DNA of 64,000 bases from Lepus europaeus (taxonomy: Eukaryota > Chordata > Mammalia > Lagomorpha > Leporidae), in the NCBI RefSeq assembly GCF_033115175.1, contig NC_084850.1, positions 19,003,218 through 19,067,217 of the forward strand. Direction: 5' to 3'. Within the stretch, counting starts at the first letter, position 1. Each line of letters starts with the position of its first letter. This document shows, piece after piece, positions 10,706-25,734 of the stretch. The notes below the pieces were generated by a model. The model was not told the DNA's origin. It saw only the letters and a list, made by a program, of their open reading frames with translations, and made no database searches. The translations under genes and the position numbers were made by a program.

Positions 10706-11041
10706 AAGAACCCAAAGGTGCCGACCTATTTAAATAAAGCCGGGAAGGTGCAAGCGAAGGGAAACGGCAGGCGCGTTTCATTGTGTGGCTCTTGAGAAAG
10801 TTTGGTCGTCGCCTGCAGGAGTGGGGGCGGAGGTCGGGGCTTTGTCGGGCTGGGGCGGGACGAGCCACCGCGGTACCTGCATTGGGATGGTGCTGGCGCT
10901 CATGACGAGCATGTGGACTCCTGTGTGGGCTCCTTGTCCATTGGCGGCCCTAGACAGGAAATCCTTTGAATTGCCCAGCCAGTGCCGATGGTAAAAGTTA
11001 GTACCCTGACTGGTGTCGGTTGTTCTGGGCTGAATCCAAGT

Positions 11042-11053
11042 GTCGCCATTTTG
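11042..11053 (+). promoter_or_regulatory. YY1-like site
   Basis: 'gtcgccattttg', a second CGCCATTTTG core in intron 1. A GC box (ggggcggggc) follows at 11203-11212. Confidence 0.45.
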
Positions 11054-11707
11054 TCTTTTGCACGCGGTTTTAATGACGAGTTTTAATTAGCTTCTGCTGC
11101 AGTCGTGGAGTGATGGGTGTTGCAGTGTGCGCTTCCATGGCCCGTTACTTAATGCCAAACGATGTTGACACTTTATTTTAGTTGCATAGGAGCCTTTTCG
11201 GCGGGGCGGGGCCTGGTAAAGGATAACTTGTCTCAAACTTAAGATTTCTGCTTAGACTTAGAATCCTAATGAGAAAGACGAGTCCCTTGGAAAAGGACTT
11301 GGCGTTAAGGTCCTCGGTCTGGCTTGTGACCTTGAATGGTCCGGTAGTCTTAAAATCCATTCTGGGGGATAAGATTGAGATAAGTAATTGAATCTTTAAA
11401 GGTTAATTAAAACCTAGGATTAAAACAATAATTTGCTTTTTCAAATGCTGAGTAGCTGTTAATTGATGCAGAACAGCCAAGAAGGATTAAGGGTAATGTT
11501 GAAAGTTAAAAGTTGGCCCCTTTTAACTGGTCTGATGTAAATTGCGCTGTTACTGAACTGCTTAACTGAAATTGGATTCCTGCTGTGTTTGATGCCAGAA
11601 AGATTGTTCTCAATGTCTTCGGTTAATAAGGAATAATTTATTTAAGGTAAAACAAAATATGCCACACCAAATGTGTCCCATTAACTTGAACTGTTTCCAG
11701 GGGGTAA

Positions 11708-15347
<3,640 letters not shown>

Positions 15348-16040
15348 AAACAAACAAAACTGGACCAAAATCCCTGTTCAAAGAAACAAACAAAGTGGAA
15401 ACTATTCTGTCATAACTACCCAAGGACTACTAAAAGGAAAAATTGTGTTACTTTTTTTTTTTAAGTTTCCTGTTAAGTTCCCCCTCCATAATTTTTATGT
15501 TCTTGTGAGGAAAAAAGTAAACCATGTTTAATTTTATTTGATTTTATGACATTGCTTTCAACAAGCAAATGTTAAATGTGTAAGACTTGACTTGTTGTAT
15601 TAGTGTTGTAATTTTCCAAGTAAAAGTTTCCCTGAAAGGCCACAACCTATCTGATTTTTTTTTTCCCAGTAAATGAGGCAAGCAATTCTAAGACCTTCCA
15701 CAAACATCTAGCCACCTAGTTATCCATTGATGTCCATTGAGAAATGACTCATTCTACCCATACCAACAAGCTAGCTATTAGAGGGTGGTCGGGGTATGCT
15801 ACTCTTAGGATTTCAGGATTTCTTCAAACTGAAATCTCAAATGTTCTCAGTATGAAAAACCTGAGATCAGATGCCTATGTAAAGAAAGTGCTATTCACCC
15901 AGTAAACCCAAAGAAAGCAAATGGATAATGCTGGCCATATTTTGCCTTTCTGACATTTCCTTGGGAATCTGCAAGAACCTCCCCTTCCCCCTCCCCCAAT
16001 AAGACCATTTAAGTGTGTGTTAAACAACTACAGAATACTA

Positions 16041-16046
16041 AATAAA
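16041..16046 (+). terminator. RBMX: Proximal poly(A) signal candidate for RBMX
   Basis: AATAAA about 690 nt after the stop codon. A second one follows at 16498-16503. Confidence 0.55.
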
Positions 16047-17189
16047 AAGTTTGGCCAAAACCAACCATGAAGCTGCAAACGATGCTTGCTCTTACTGTTT
16101 CAAATTTTTGCAACTCTGTAGTGTCTCACTTTTAAAGGAACAGCTTGATTGCAAAGGAGAAAATAGATAAGCAATGAAGTTATCTCCAACTTCCTAAAGG
16201 CTTATGACTTCTAAAAAGTGAATCTATCAGCATTCCACATCAGATATAAAGCACCAAATGCCTGTGAAACAGCAAAGATGGTAAGCAAAGCAAACTAGTT
16301 TTTCCGTCTAAGTCGAAATTGAACACTTACCTTCCTCATAGTACAGTGAAACATACTGTACTTCATGGCAATGGAAATGCCTTCTAGATTAAAAACCTTT
16401 GGAAAAAGCAAATGTTCAATAGCCTGTTAGAAGTTCTCAGAATTCAACACTTGGATTTTTTTTTTTTTCTAAAGCATGTGTGACACTTAAAGGCCTTAAT
16501 AAAACAGCTGTTGTGTACCAATAGCAATCTGGGGCTTGGGAGGGGGTATCTTTTTATTTTTTATTTTTTTAGTCTATTTTTTGATGAAGACCTTTAAACA
16601 TGCTTCATATGTTTTAACATTTTTTTTTTCAAATTAGTCTTTTAGTCAATATAGGAAATGGCTTAAGTTTGGGGTCCCCCTCTCTACCCCTGTAAGCCAT
16701 TGCAAACTTTGACATTTAGTTGGATGCCTGACTTGTTTTTAGTTCTATGAAACTACACTGTATGGAGAAAATCTATTGCAAGTGGTCTTTAAAGCGAAAC
16801 CTGAGGCAGCATGACCCAGGTCCAGCCATGAAGTTGAAAAAGATGCTCTTGAATATAGTAAACTTGAAGACCTCCAACTAAAAATCCTTATACTACACTT
16901 ATTCCTTCAAATAAGTTTTGTCCGTTCAACTTATGGATTTAACGTGGCAGTGCACCATTGGAACAGAATGAGAATCCATAAGCCATGCAACTTAACCATT
17001 TAAGCCATTCCAGTCCATTCCAAGCCAGTGAATCTTCCACCACTTAAGAAAAGTAGTAGAACATGAAATACATTAAGCTGCAAGTCTGAACTTGCCTTTT
17101 CTTTCTGGAAAAGAGGGCAGATAATAGGCAAGTTTTTAAGAACTTTCCTTAAGAGAGATAACTAGTTTTCATCTATCTAATTTTTGCAG

Positions 17190-17275
17190 GTTGAGGATTT
17201 ATGGTCAATATGGTCATGGAGTGCTGATGTATTCATAGCAGATAAAGCTGACAGGAAGAGAAATCAAATGCTAAG
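17190..17275 (+). other. RBMX: Candidate 3' UTR exon of RBMX
   Basis: 86-bp segment with a pyrimidine-rich acceptor 'aatttttgcag' and a consensus donor 'ctaag|gtgagt', 1.8 kb past the stop codon. Prediction from splice motifs only. Confidence 0.45.
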
Positions 17276-19078
17276 GTGAGTTTTCAAAGCAACCTGTAAA
17301 AGTTTAGTCTAGCTTTGCCACTCTATGATGGCAGTTTTAATTTCTGATCCTTACTTGATCTGTAAAAGGATAATACCTGATTTCTGGAAAGGAGGATGTG
17401 ATATTTAGAGCTTCACTTGGTGTATGCATTTAGAAGGTAGAGTAACATAGGTACTCTGTTTTCCATCTGTGGGGCCCATTGAATCAATAAAGTTCGGCAA
17501 TGCTTCTTCATATGCAGGCATTATTGACAGGAGCTCTGTGATTAATGTTTCGCTTTGTGTCTAAGCTTGATCACATGCATTTCACAAAAAGACAGATTTT
17601 TCAGTTACCCAGTGCCTGTTGATTTGCACAGCCACAATACAAATTGACTAAAGTGGAGAGCTATTCCTAGTAACAACATTTTATCGGTGTAATGATGGCA
17701 ATTTTATCGAACTGATGCTTACAGTAATTTTAATGAGTATTGATGACTGCCTTTGGAGCTTAACGAGTTAATTCTTTCACACATCTTTAGTTGCTTTTTC
17801 AGCTAGGGAGCTGAGTGCTTTGTCCTGTTACACCATTAGCTTGAACTCATGCTTTTTATTTTACAGAGTTGTTGAAGCAGAAGAACGCTGATTGTCGATA
17901 AGTCACTACAGTCGCATAAGCAGTGCCCATCACATCACAGTTGGTTTGGTGCAGGCAATAGATTTTGCCTTCTAGGGTTCTTGTGGATCTGAAGAAGGCA
18001 TCAGTGTTGATTAACACTCTTAACTAGGGCATGGTAGTTACTTAAAGTAAGTAATTGGCCAAGTGGAGAAAGGGAAACAGTTAAGGAAATTGGTAAGTGG
18101 AGAGGCAGTCAGGAAGTTCTTGTGGTACTTGATGATGTAGATTTTAAAGCTTTGGCTTTCATTTTCTTTAAGTCATGGGGGGCAAGTCTGCAATTTAGAA
18201 CTTAACACTGAATATCAGAAAACTGAATTAGAGAAATGATAGGCATAAAGCAAGTGAAACATTTTTTGGTGTTAGCTTATCCAAAAGCAGCATTTAGTTG
18301 TTAACAACTAACATCCAGAAAGATAGAACTGGCAACAGTGCTGAGATTATCTCAAGCACACTTGAAACTGGAAACAAAATTGAGCCTTGGCTTTTTACTG
18401 TGTTGTTTCATAAGCCTACTTTACCCCAGCTCCCAGTCATGGAAATAAATCATGACACAACTTTGTTAGTTTATTGCTTTGGAAGTTATAACCAACGGTA
18501 TAAATACTAATGTTCTCAAGAGGGAACAAATTTGAGTTGGTGGGTTAAGAGGAACCAACTCGACTTCTGAATTGTTTTTGGCATAGTAGTTACAGCACTA
18601 CTATCAGGTTTAGCACTTACAAAAAATTGTAGAAAAATTCCAAAACTTTAACCCTCATCTGACATTCTTTCTAATCACAGGCCATGGGGACATGACTAAA
18701 TAGTTGCCCTTACATAGCTATCATAGCTCAATCCTTCCCTAACCTGATTACTTAATACTTTTGAGAGGACTGTTTGGTTCTCGGGATTTTTAGATTCATG
18801 AAAATAGTGTAGAATATAGAGATTAATTGTAGATATCAGTACTAACTTCAAACTTAAGGAGTATGCTTATAAGTGACTAGACAGACATACCTGTTTGACA
18901 AATCAACCCAGCAGGTTTGATTCTCCCACTGGAAAAAGAAACTGGTATTGGTTCTTCTGGTTGTATACTGTTTGTAAAAAAAAAATTGGAATGATAGAGA
19001 AATGTTTTGTTTAACTGGTAGTTGCACATAAATCATAGGTATTCATAGATCACTTTTTGGAATGTTTTGTATCGAAAC

Positions 19079-19084
19079 AATAAA
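19079..19084 (+). terminator. RBMX: Distal poly(A) signal candidate for RBMX
   Basis: AATAAA followed by GT-rich sequence (ctttgtggcaatgggttc). It is the last signal in the repeat-free block and would end the long form. Confidence 0.5.
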
Positions 19085-19542
19085 ATTTTAACCTGCATCT
19101 TTGTGGCAATGGGTTCATTATTTTCTCAAGTTTTTTCCCAAGTCCCCTCTTGCCCCAAACAGTTCTGATGCACTGATGACACTTGATTTTTTGCAGGAGG
19201 GACATATAAGATAACTAAGGTGCTCTGCCCTTGGTGACTAGGTGGCCTACCTTACTCGAGTGCGCATCAGGTAGAAATGGTAATTCAGGTGGTCTCATTT
19301 AATTCTCCCCCTAAAAAGGGAAGCAATTGCACTTAAACTAGTGGCTTAAGCACCAATAATGTACCAGAGCATCTATTTTTCTGCTTAGTTCTTGGGGAAA
19401 ATTGAGGCCCACTTCAGACAGAATCTTACTAAAGATGCTGTTTCTCTGAGAGCACATGATATTGTGCTTCTGTTTTTTTGTGCCTTACCTACTGTAATGG
19501 ATCATTTGTGCCTAAAATGCAGCTGGGGATTAAGGTAGCGGA

Positions 19543-19608
19543 GAGCTTCAAAAAGTTCATGGGAAAATGGAATTAATGCAAATTTTTCTGTGACTGTTTT
19601 GAAGCCCC
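19543..19608. repeat. Palindromic MITE-like repeat, short copy b
   Basis: Left arm 'gcttcaaaaagttcatggga', right arm 'tgactgttttgaagcccc'. The core is deleted relative to copies a, e and f. Confidence 0.5.
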
Positions 19609-20039
19609 CTTATTCTAAAAAGTCAGCTCTACACTAGTAGTTCCAGGGAAATCTCATATTCATCCCATCCATTTTTTTGTGCACATTGCTACATGATTTT
19701 TCCAGAGTAGTTTAAATTCCTAGCAGCATACTTGAATTCAGGTTATTCCACGGCCTTCATTCTAGGTGCTTAATTAGGCTTTCTGGTTCATGTGTTATGG
19801 CTTGAGTTTAAAGGAACAGTGATGAGTAGTGCTTTCATTTTTACAAACAATTTACAATTAAATGCAGGGACCACAAGTGTGCAGATTGATGTCTTAGGCT
19901 ATCTTGTTCTAAGCATTTTTCTATCCCTCCAGAAAGTTCCTGTGTCCCTTCTAAGTAGCTTACTCTCCAGCCATAGAGTTTCAGCCTATGTTGATATACT
20001 TTAGCTTCTGTTGTCTCTCTTGAATTCTGGTGTGTGAAC

Positions 20040-21000
20040 TGTTAATTTATTCTATTGATGGGCTGTTTATAGGTTTGGCTATATGAATAATGCTACCATG
20101 AATACTCCTGTGCAAATCTTAGATGTGTATATTTCTTTTGAATAAATATTTTGGGGTGGAATTGACATGGTTGTGTGGAAGGATAGATATGTTTGTGTTT
20201 ATGTTTAGTTTTTTAAGAAATTGCCAAGTAGTTTCCCCAAAGTGGTTCTACCATTTTATGTCCTTATCAGCAATTTGAGAATTTTGCTTGCTCCACAGCA
20301 TCCTTCTCAGCATTTGCTGATTTTGATGTGCTTAGTTTTAACTGTTCTAGTGGGTGGTATAGAATATTGTGATTTTAATTTGCATTTCCCTGATGACTAA
20401 GGATGCTTAACACTTCTTTTAAGAAACTTTATTTTAGGATAATTTTAAATTTTCAGAAGAGTTGCAATAGTTGCATGTATGCATCATTCTGTTTCTCCTA
20501 ATTTTAGTATATTATATAACTGGTATATTTGTCAAAACTAAGGTTAACATTGGTATGTTACTATTAACTAAACTCCAGACTTTATGCACATTTCATAAGT
20601 TTCCTACTGCTGCTTTTGTGTTCCAGGGTTCAGTCTAATGCATTGCATTGCCTCTTGGGCTATTTGGCATGTGCTTTTTAGCCATTTATGGGATTGCCTG
20701 TTTTTTAAACGTTACAGAATTTTTTAATGTACTCTGGATACAAGTTGTCAGATACATGTGTTGTGGATATCTTCCCTTAGTACCTTACCTATTTTCTTCA
20801 TAAGCAAATCATAAAAAATTTCAATGGTTCTTATTTTGTGCAGCCTATCAAAACTACCTATTTGCCATTGGTTTTCTTATCTTGTACAAGCTTAGCAGTT
20901 TCAACTTTTATGTTAGGGCTATAATGTGTTTTGAATAAATCTTATGGTGTGAGGTAGGAGTTGGAATTCACTTCTTCAAATAAGGATACTCATCTGTTTC
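20040..21000 (-). mobile_element. Old L1, antisense ORF2 C-terminal/3' remnant
   Basis: Recognisable antisense L1 3' text: 'ttaatttgcatttccctgat', 'ggtggaattgacatggttg' and 'tggatacaagttgtcagata'. It is too decayed for an open frame. Confidence 0.65.
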
Positions 21001-21007
21001 TTATTGG

Positions 21008-21140
21008 GGTGTTTGGGTTTGAATCCCAGCCATAGCTTCTGATTACAGCTACCTGCTTATAGAGGAATCCAGGAGGCAGTGCTGATGGCTTAAGTGATTT
21101 GGGTTCCTATCACCCATCTGGGAGACATGGCTTAAGTTCC
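21008..21140 (+). mobile_element. C repeat-like fragment, degenerate
   Basis: Body of an old C repeat without clear ends (gggtttgaatcccagcc; cacccatctgggagacatgg). Confidence 0.5.
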
Positions 21141-21196
21141 CATGTTTTTTTCCCTTAGTTTTTTATTGTTTTTTCCTCCCCAAAGTTAATACTACC

Positions 21197-21533
21197 TTTT
21201 TTTTTTTTTCTTTTAAATGTTTGCTTTGTTTTTCATCTGCTTGGAAGAGGAGTGACCCAGAGAAATCAGGTCTTCCATCTTCTGATTCACTCCCCAAATG
21301 CCCACAATAGCCAGGGCTGGGCCAGGCTGAAGCCTAGAGCCCAGAACTCCATCTAGGTCTCCCACATGGGTGGCAGAGGCCCAAACACTTGGGTCATCAT
21401 CTACTGCCTCCCAGGAACATTAGTAGGAAGCTGAATTAGATGTGCAGTGTGGCTTGAACCTGAACCAGCACTCTGATAAGGGATATAGGGTTCCAAGTGG
21501 TGACTGGTACACTATAACACCTGCTGTGCCACT
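21197..21533 (-). mobile_element. C repeat-like copy, degenerate
   Basis: Antisense, strongly diverged, but the order T-run, 'tcactccccaaatg', 'tctcccacatgggtggcag', 'ctgctgtgccac' is preserved. Confidence 0.6.
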
Positions 21534-22059
21534 AGGTTTTCTAGTTGTTAATAAGAACTTTGCTGAAATTACTGGAACTTTTTGACTCTGCTTACAAAGA
21601 GTGGGGAATTAACATGTTTGTATGCTGACTTTAAGCTTCACTGTGAATGCAGTTTGTAGGAGAACCCCTGATGTCAATTTCTTTAGCTTTTTCCTCTTGG
21701 GCTAATCAGATTCCATGAGGAAACCTTGGCAAAATTCTTGCCTTGAGGACACATTTTAGTGGCTCAAATGATAGGATTATGGTTTCTAGGGTGGCCTGTA
21801 TGTGTAATATGCTCTTCAATTCAACAGGGCTCCACTTGTTTCAGTGTGACCCTCCTGCTGCGTGCTTGGCAGTACTGTTCTCTACCTTGCTATTGTGAGG
21901 AGCTAGGGAATGATTTCAAAGCATTGTTAGGAGGGGAGGCAGGGAGAAAGCACAATTGGAAATTTCTCCTCAAACCTGTACTCTGTCCATAGTGTGCAGC
22001 CGCTTCCACTTTAGGCTGTCTCCTCCTAAACTCCAGACTTTACCCTCTCCTGTTTCTGA
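21534..22059. other. Non-coding, unassigned
   Basis: No supportable gene or repeat. A 77-codon frame at 21759 has no recognisable features. Confidence 0.35.
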
Positions 22060-22290
22060 GGATGTTTCTCAGTGCTACAGAAACATGAGTTCAAATGTGA
22101 GTTTCAGCATTATCACTTTTGTGACTTAAGGCAAGTTACTTAACCTCTCTGCCCTTGTGTTCTTATCTGTCAAGTGTGAATAGTACCGGTTATCTTTAGG
22201 CATCAACTAGGAAGATTAAGTGAGTTAACAGTGCCTGACATGTGCTAAGCCCTGCATGAGTGTATTAGACTTTGTTATTATCTGTTAAAT
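22060..22290 (+). mobile_element. MIR SINE
   Basis: MIR core 'gacttaaggcaagttactta' followed by 'acctctctgcccttgtgt' and a decayed 3' end (gtgctaagccctgcatgag). Confidence 0.75.
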
Positions 22291-22726
22291 TTCCTCTGTC
22301 ATCTTCAGGGCTGGAACTGGGGAAGCGAGCCAGTACCTTATGTTGTTAGATCAGCATCTTGTCAAGGACTGAACGTTCTTATTCTGAGCCAAGTTTCTTC
22401 CTTTTTCTCCTGAGTCAGACTCAATTTTTTTGGTGCACTGTTGTGATTAGTTCACACAGAAGCCTCATTTTCACTTTATCCCTATTCATTTGCCCCTCTC
22501 CACACATACTGGCAACTGTTTTAATGCATTCAATGTATATCCTTTTTTTAAATTAAATGTTTTGATGCTTTATATGCATGTGTTTAGTTTATACAAATGA
22601 CATGGTGTTCTGTATCTCATCCTTTTCTTTATGAACTGTTTCATTACTGATTCACCCATAGCACAAATGTGTAGTTCATTAATATTTTTAAAAAATAGTT
22701 TACCTTTTTGTTGTCTTGCAATCTAA
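22291..22726. other. Non-coding, possible old L1 3' text
   Basis: About 22480-22690 resembles antisense L1 3' sequence ('gtttatacaaatgacatggt'), low confidence. Confidence 0.3.
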
Positions 22727-23036
22727 TCTCTTAAAAAGATTTATTTCAAAGTCAGAGATCTTCCCCAATGGCCAAAGCTGGGCCAGATCTGAGCCAGGCC
22801 TGAGCCAGAGCTGCTTCTGGGCCTCCCACATGGATGGCAGGAACCCAAGCAATTGGGGCATCTTCTACTGGTTACCCAAGCCAGGTGCAGGGGCCCAAAG
22901 ACTTGGGGACATGTGCTTTCTCAGGCCATAGCAGAGAGCTGGGTTGGAAATGGAGCAACTGGGACATGAACTGGTGCCCACAGGAGATGCCAGCACTGTA
23001 GGTGATGGCTTTACCCACTAGGCCATAGTGCTAGAC
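22727..23036 (-). mobile_element. C repeat (CSINE), diverged
   Basis: Antisense. Contains a duplicated middle block (two 'cccaag...ttgggg' stretches near 22845 and 22890) and the head 'ccatagtgctagacc'. Confidence 0.7.
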
Positions 23037-23057
23037 CTGAAATTCCATATATTAAGA

Positions 23058-23356
23058 TTGTGTTTTTATTGATTTCAAAATAGATTTGCAGAGAGGGAGA
23101 GATCTTCCATCCACTGGTTTACTTCCCAAATGGCTAGAACAACCAGGGCTGGGCCAAGCTGAAGGCAAGAGTCAGGAACTCTTAACCAGGTCTCCCACAT
23201 GGATGACGGGGACCTAAGTACTTGATGACATCTGCTTTTCCAGGCATGTTAGCAGTAAGGTAGATGGGAAATGGAACAGCTGGGACTTGAATCAGCACTT
23301 AGAGGTTGCCAGTGTTGCAGGTGGTGGATTATCTTGCTGTGCCACCACACTGTCCC
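23058..23356 (-). mobile_element. C repeat (CSINE), diverged
   Basis: Antisense. 'gagagatcttccatccactg' and 'tctcccacatggatgacggg' are recognisable; head 'ccaccacactgtcccc'. Confidence 0.68.
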
Positions 23357-23499
23357 CTCAAATTCTATTTTTCCAAGTTTATCTGTTGATACTGCTCTCA
23401 TGATTTTCTGTATGTACTGTTTCAGTAACATTTTGAACTTTATCAGGAGAGAGAAACCAAACAGTATTTTGAGCAGGGAAGGTTTGGCATAACAAATTA

Positions 23500-23790
23500 T
23501 TTTGGGGGTAACATCCCATATTGGAGTATTTGGTTCAAATCCTAGCTACCTCGCTTCTGATCCAGCTTCCTGCTAACGTGCCTAGGTGGCAATATTTGTT
23601 GGCCCAAGTACTTGGGTCTGCCACTCACATGGGAGACAGCTGAAGTGCCTGGCTCCTGGCTGCTGCATCACCTGGCCACTGCAGGCATGTGGGGAGTGGA
23701 TGGAACCAGTGGATGGAAGATCTCTCTTCTCTGTCTCTCCGTCTTTCTATGTCACATTGTTTTTCAAATAAATAATTATTTAAAAATATT
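23500..23790 (+). mobile_element. C repeat (CSINE), diverged, head lost
   Basis: Box B-like 'tggttcaaatcctagc' and tail 'tttttcaaataaataattat'. Confidence 0.65.
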
Positions 23791-23837
23791 TAATTGGTAG
23801 GAGTAACAATGGAAGAAGAAAAGGGGGGACAAACAAT

Positions 23838-24105
23838 TGGAGCGGTGGTTAAACTGCCCCTTTTAATGTCCACATCCCATGTTTGCCTGAATTCAAGTCC
23901 TGGTTCTGCTTTCAAACTAGCTTCTTGCTAATGTGCACCTTGAAAACAAATGATGACTCAATTACTTGCACCTGTGACACCCTTGTGGGCTACCTGGATT
24001 GAATCCCCAGCTTCTAGTTTCAGGCTTGTCCAGTTCCCCCTGTGGCTAGCATTTGAGGAATGAACCAGCAGATGGAAGAGAGATCTTCCTTTCAAATAAA
24101 GTAAA
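23838..24105 (+). mobile_element. C repeat (CSINE), diverged
   Basis: Recognisable 'gaattcaagtcctggttctg', 'gcagatggaagagagatctt' and tail 'cctttcaaataaagtaaag'. Confidence 0.65.
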
Positions 24106-24126
24106 GCCAACTCCAAAGAAAATGAG

Positions 24127-24198
24127 GGCACTTCAAATAATTTGTGGAACAGTGTAGTTAAAAGATAATGTATGTTTTCCATGAACTTTTGAAGAGCT
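24127..24198. repeat. Palindromic MITE-like repeat, short copy c
   Basis: Left arm 'ggcacttcaaataatttgtg', right arm 'tttccatgaacttttgaag', with 'agttaaaagataatg' between. Internally deleted. Confidence 0.5.
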
Positions 24199-24838
24199 CT
24201 TGTGGAAATATCAGATATAATAGGATAGCAGAGACAGCAACTGATAATATAACCACTGCTGCTAGTGTTGTGATGGAGTATACAAGGGAGACCTGTCCAG
24301 GGCTGTGATAGAAGGACCCAAAGAAAAATCTTCCCCCTTCCCCTGACTCCAGGGTCAAAATTCGGAGCTTGTTGGAGAGGTATGGGTGGTAGAGAAGTCA
24401 CTATGGTGCCACCCTGGCAGAACTTGCTGTAAATCTATCCGCTAGGGTGCTCGAGAAACCTTATCATATAGGGAGGTGTCTCACCAGAGCTACTTAGCCA
24501 TGAGATGGTTTCTGGGAAAGTCACAAGTGCTGCAGGGCCTGAGGCTGGAAAGTCCACACCCACTGCAGGAGCTGACCTAAAGTAGCAAGAAGCTACCCAT
24601 ACTGGAGAAACACATGTTGCAAGAACCTGCCAAGCAAGGCTGCTGGAACCAGGAAACAACCCCCTTCCTCTTAGCAATGTCTCACCAATACCCTTTGCTG
24701 ACAAAATCTAGCGTCATGCGAACTGGCAAAAGAAAATATTTAAAGGGACCAGATTCATTTTCATAGGGCCAGCAAAATGAGTGAATTTGGAACTGAGAAG
24801 CAGTATACCAATAACTGATGTAAAGAGCAGTGCTGTCA
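24199..24838. other. Non-coding, unassigned
   Basis: GC content is higher than neighbours and an 89-codon minus-strand frame (24435-24704) exists, but it shows no domain. Probably an old repeat I cannot name. Confidence 0.35.
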
Positions 24839-25050
24839 GTGGACATTGGGTGCAGCAGTTAAGGCTTCATTTGGGTGCCTTATCAGAGTACCTAGAATTG
24901 AGTCCCAGATCTACTCCCAATTCCAGCTTCACCCTGGGAAGCAACAGTGGTGGCTCAGATAGTTGGGTCCCTGCCACCCATGTGGGAGTCCTGGGTTGGG
25001 TTCATGGCTCCCAAGCACTTGCCTCTCAAATCAATAAAATAATACAGAAG
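24839..25050 (+). mobile_element. C repeat-like fragment
   Basis: Diverged and internally shortened: 'attgagtcccagatctactc', 'ccacccatgtgggagtcctg' and tail 'ctctcaaatcaataaaataa'. Confidence 0.6.
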
Positions 25051-25065
25051 ATCCACTCTTATTTT

Positions 25066-25105
25066 AAGATTTATTTATGTATTTGAAAGGTAAAGTTACG
25101 GAGAG
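25066..25105 (-). mobile_element. Ultra-short (40 bp) C repeat insertion
   Basis: Only the last 40 bases of a C repeat (aagatttatttatgtatttg...), yet flanked by a perfect 13-bp duplication 'ccactcttatttt' at 25053-25065 and 25106-25118. Confidence 0.8.
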
Positions 25106-25404
25106 CCACTCTTATTTTTTTTTAAGAGATAATGCTGACCTCATGCATTGGATTTGGAACTGTTTCCTTTGTTTTCTCAAAGGGCTTATTTAGGACTGGA
25201 ATTGTCTGCCTAAATGTCTTGGAGAATTCACTAGTTATCATCTAGGCCTGGAGTTTTCTTTGTCAGGGGGAGACATTTCTATGTTGCAAATTTAATATTT
25301 GGAATAGATATAGTTCTCTTCAAGTTTCTGGTTTTTTATCTCTTGCAGGCAGGTTTCTGAAATAGCCCCCAAATTTCCCTCCCTTATCCTTAGAACTGAA
25401 TATG

Positions 25405-25650
25405 ATGGAGCAGGCATTTGACACAGTAGTTAAGACACTACTTGGAATGCCTGTATCTTATATTGTGCTTGGGTTCAAGAGACCCAGCTCTGCTCCTGAT
25501 CACAGCTTCCTACTGAGTACACTCAGAGGCTACAATAGTGACTCATGTACTTGGGTCCTGCCACCCATTTCAGAGACCTGGCTGTTGTGTTTTGGGGAGT
25601 GAATGGGAGATTTTCTCTCCATCTCTCTGCCTTTAAAATAAAAAAAACTA
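25405..25650 (+). mobile_element. C repeat (CSINE), diverged
   Basis: Head 'gagcaggcatttgacacagt', CT-rich part and tail 'ctgcctttaaaataaaaaaa'. Confidence 0.65.
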
Positions 25651-25734
25651 AAACAAGATTTAAAGCATTTTGAAATAAATGAACTGTGAGTATGCTATGT
25701 CATATAGCTGATTATGTTATGTTAACTTGATGCT

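Larger units (their letters stand above)
10205..10900 (+). promoter_or_regulatory. RBMX: RBMX CpG-rich promoter region
   Basis: GC and CpG content rise sharply from about 10240 compared with the AT-rich flank, continuing past exon 1. A GC box (ggggcggggc) is at 10322-10331, a TATA-like 'tataaag' at 10452-10458, and further GC-rich Sp1-like words near 10815 and 10850. A start about 25-30 bp below the TATA-like box would be near 10480. Assignment follows from position directly upstream of RBMX exons. Confidence 0.8.
15348..19100 (+). other. RBMX: RBMX 3' UTR and repeat-free downstream block
   Basis: No repeat was recognised over 3.7 kb, in contrast to a SINE every few hundred bases outside. 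AATAAA signals lie at 16041-16046, 16498-16503, 17486-17491 and 19079-19084. Splice-like motifs downstream of the stop are a donor atg|gtaagc (GT 16281), an exon-like segment 17190-17275 bounded by tttttgcag and gtgagt, and an acceptor ttttacag at 17865-17866. The extent of the transcribed part is inferred. Confidence 0.7.

Noticed and set aside
10262..10994. Several 60-70-codon frames in the CpG-rich region
   Set aside because: Frames in GC-rich promoter/exon 1/intron 1 sequence, with no start context or homology; RBMX exon 1 is non-coding.
17737..17815. Second box C/D-like pair (ttgatgac ... gctgag)
   Set aside because: Ends do not pair and no guide was recognised.
18120..18215. Box C/D snoRNA-like motif (tgatgatg at 18127, ctga at about 18209)
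   Set aside because: No terminal stem and no recognisable rRNA/snRNA guide; chance matches are expected in AT-rich sequence.
24435..24704. 89-codon minus-strand frame
   Set aside because: No domain, start context or conservation visible; surrounding sequence looks like an old unnamed repeat.
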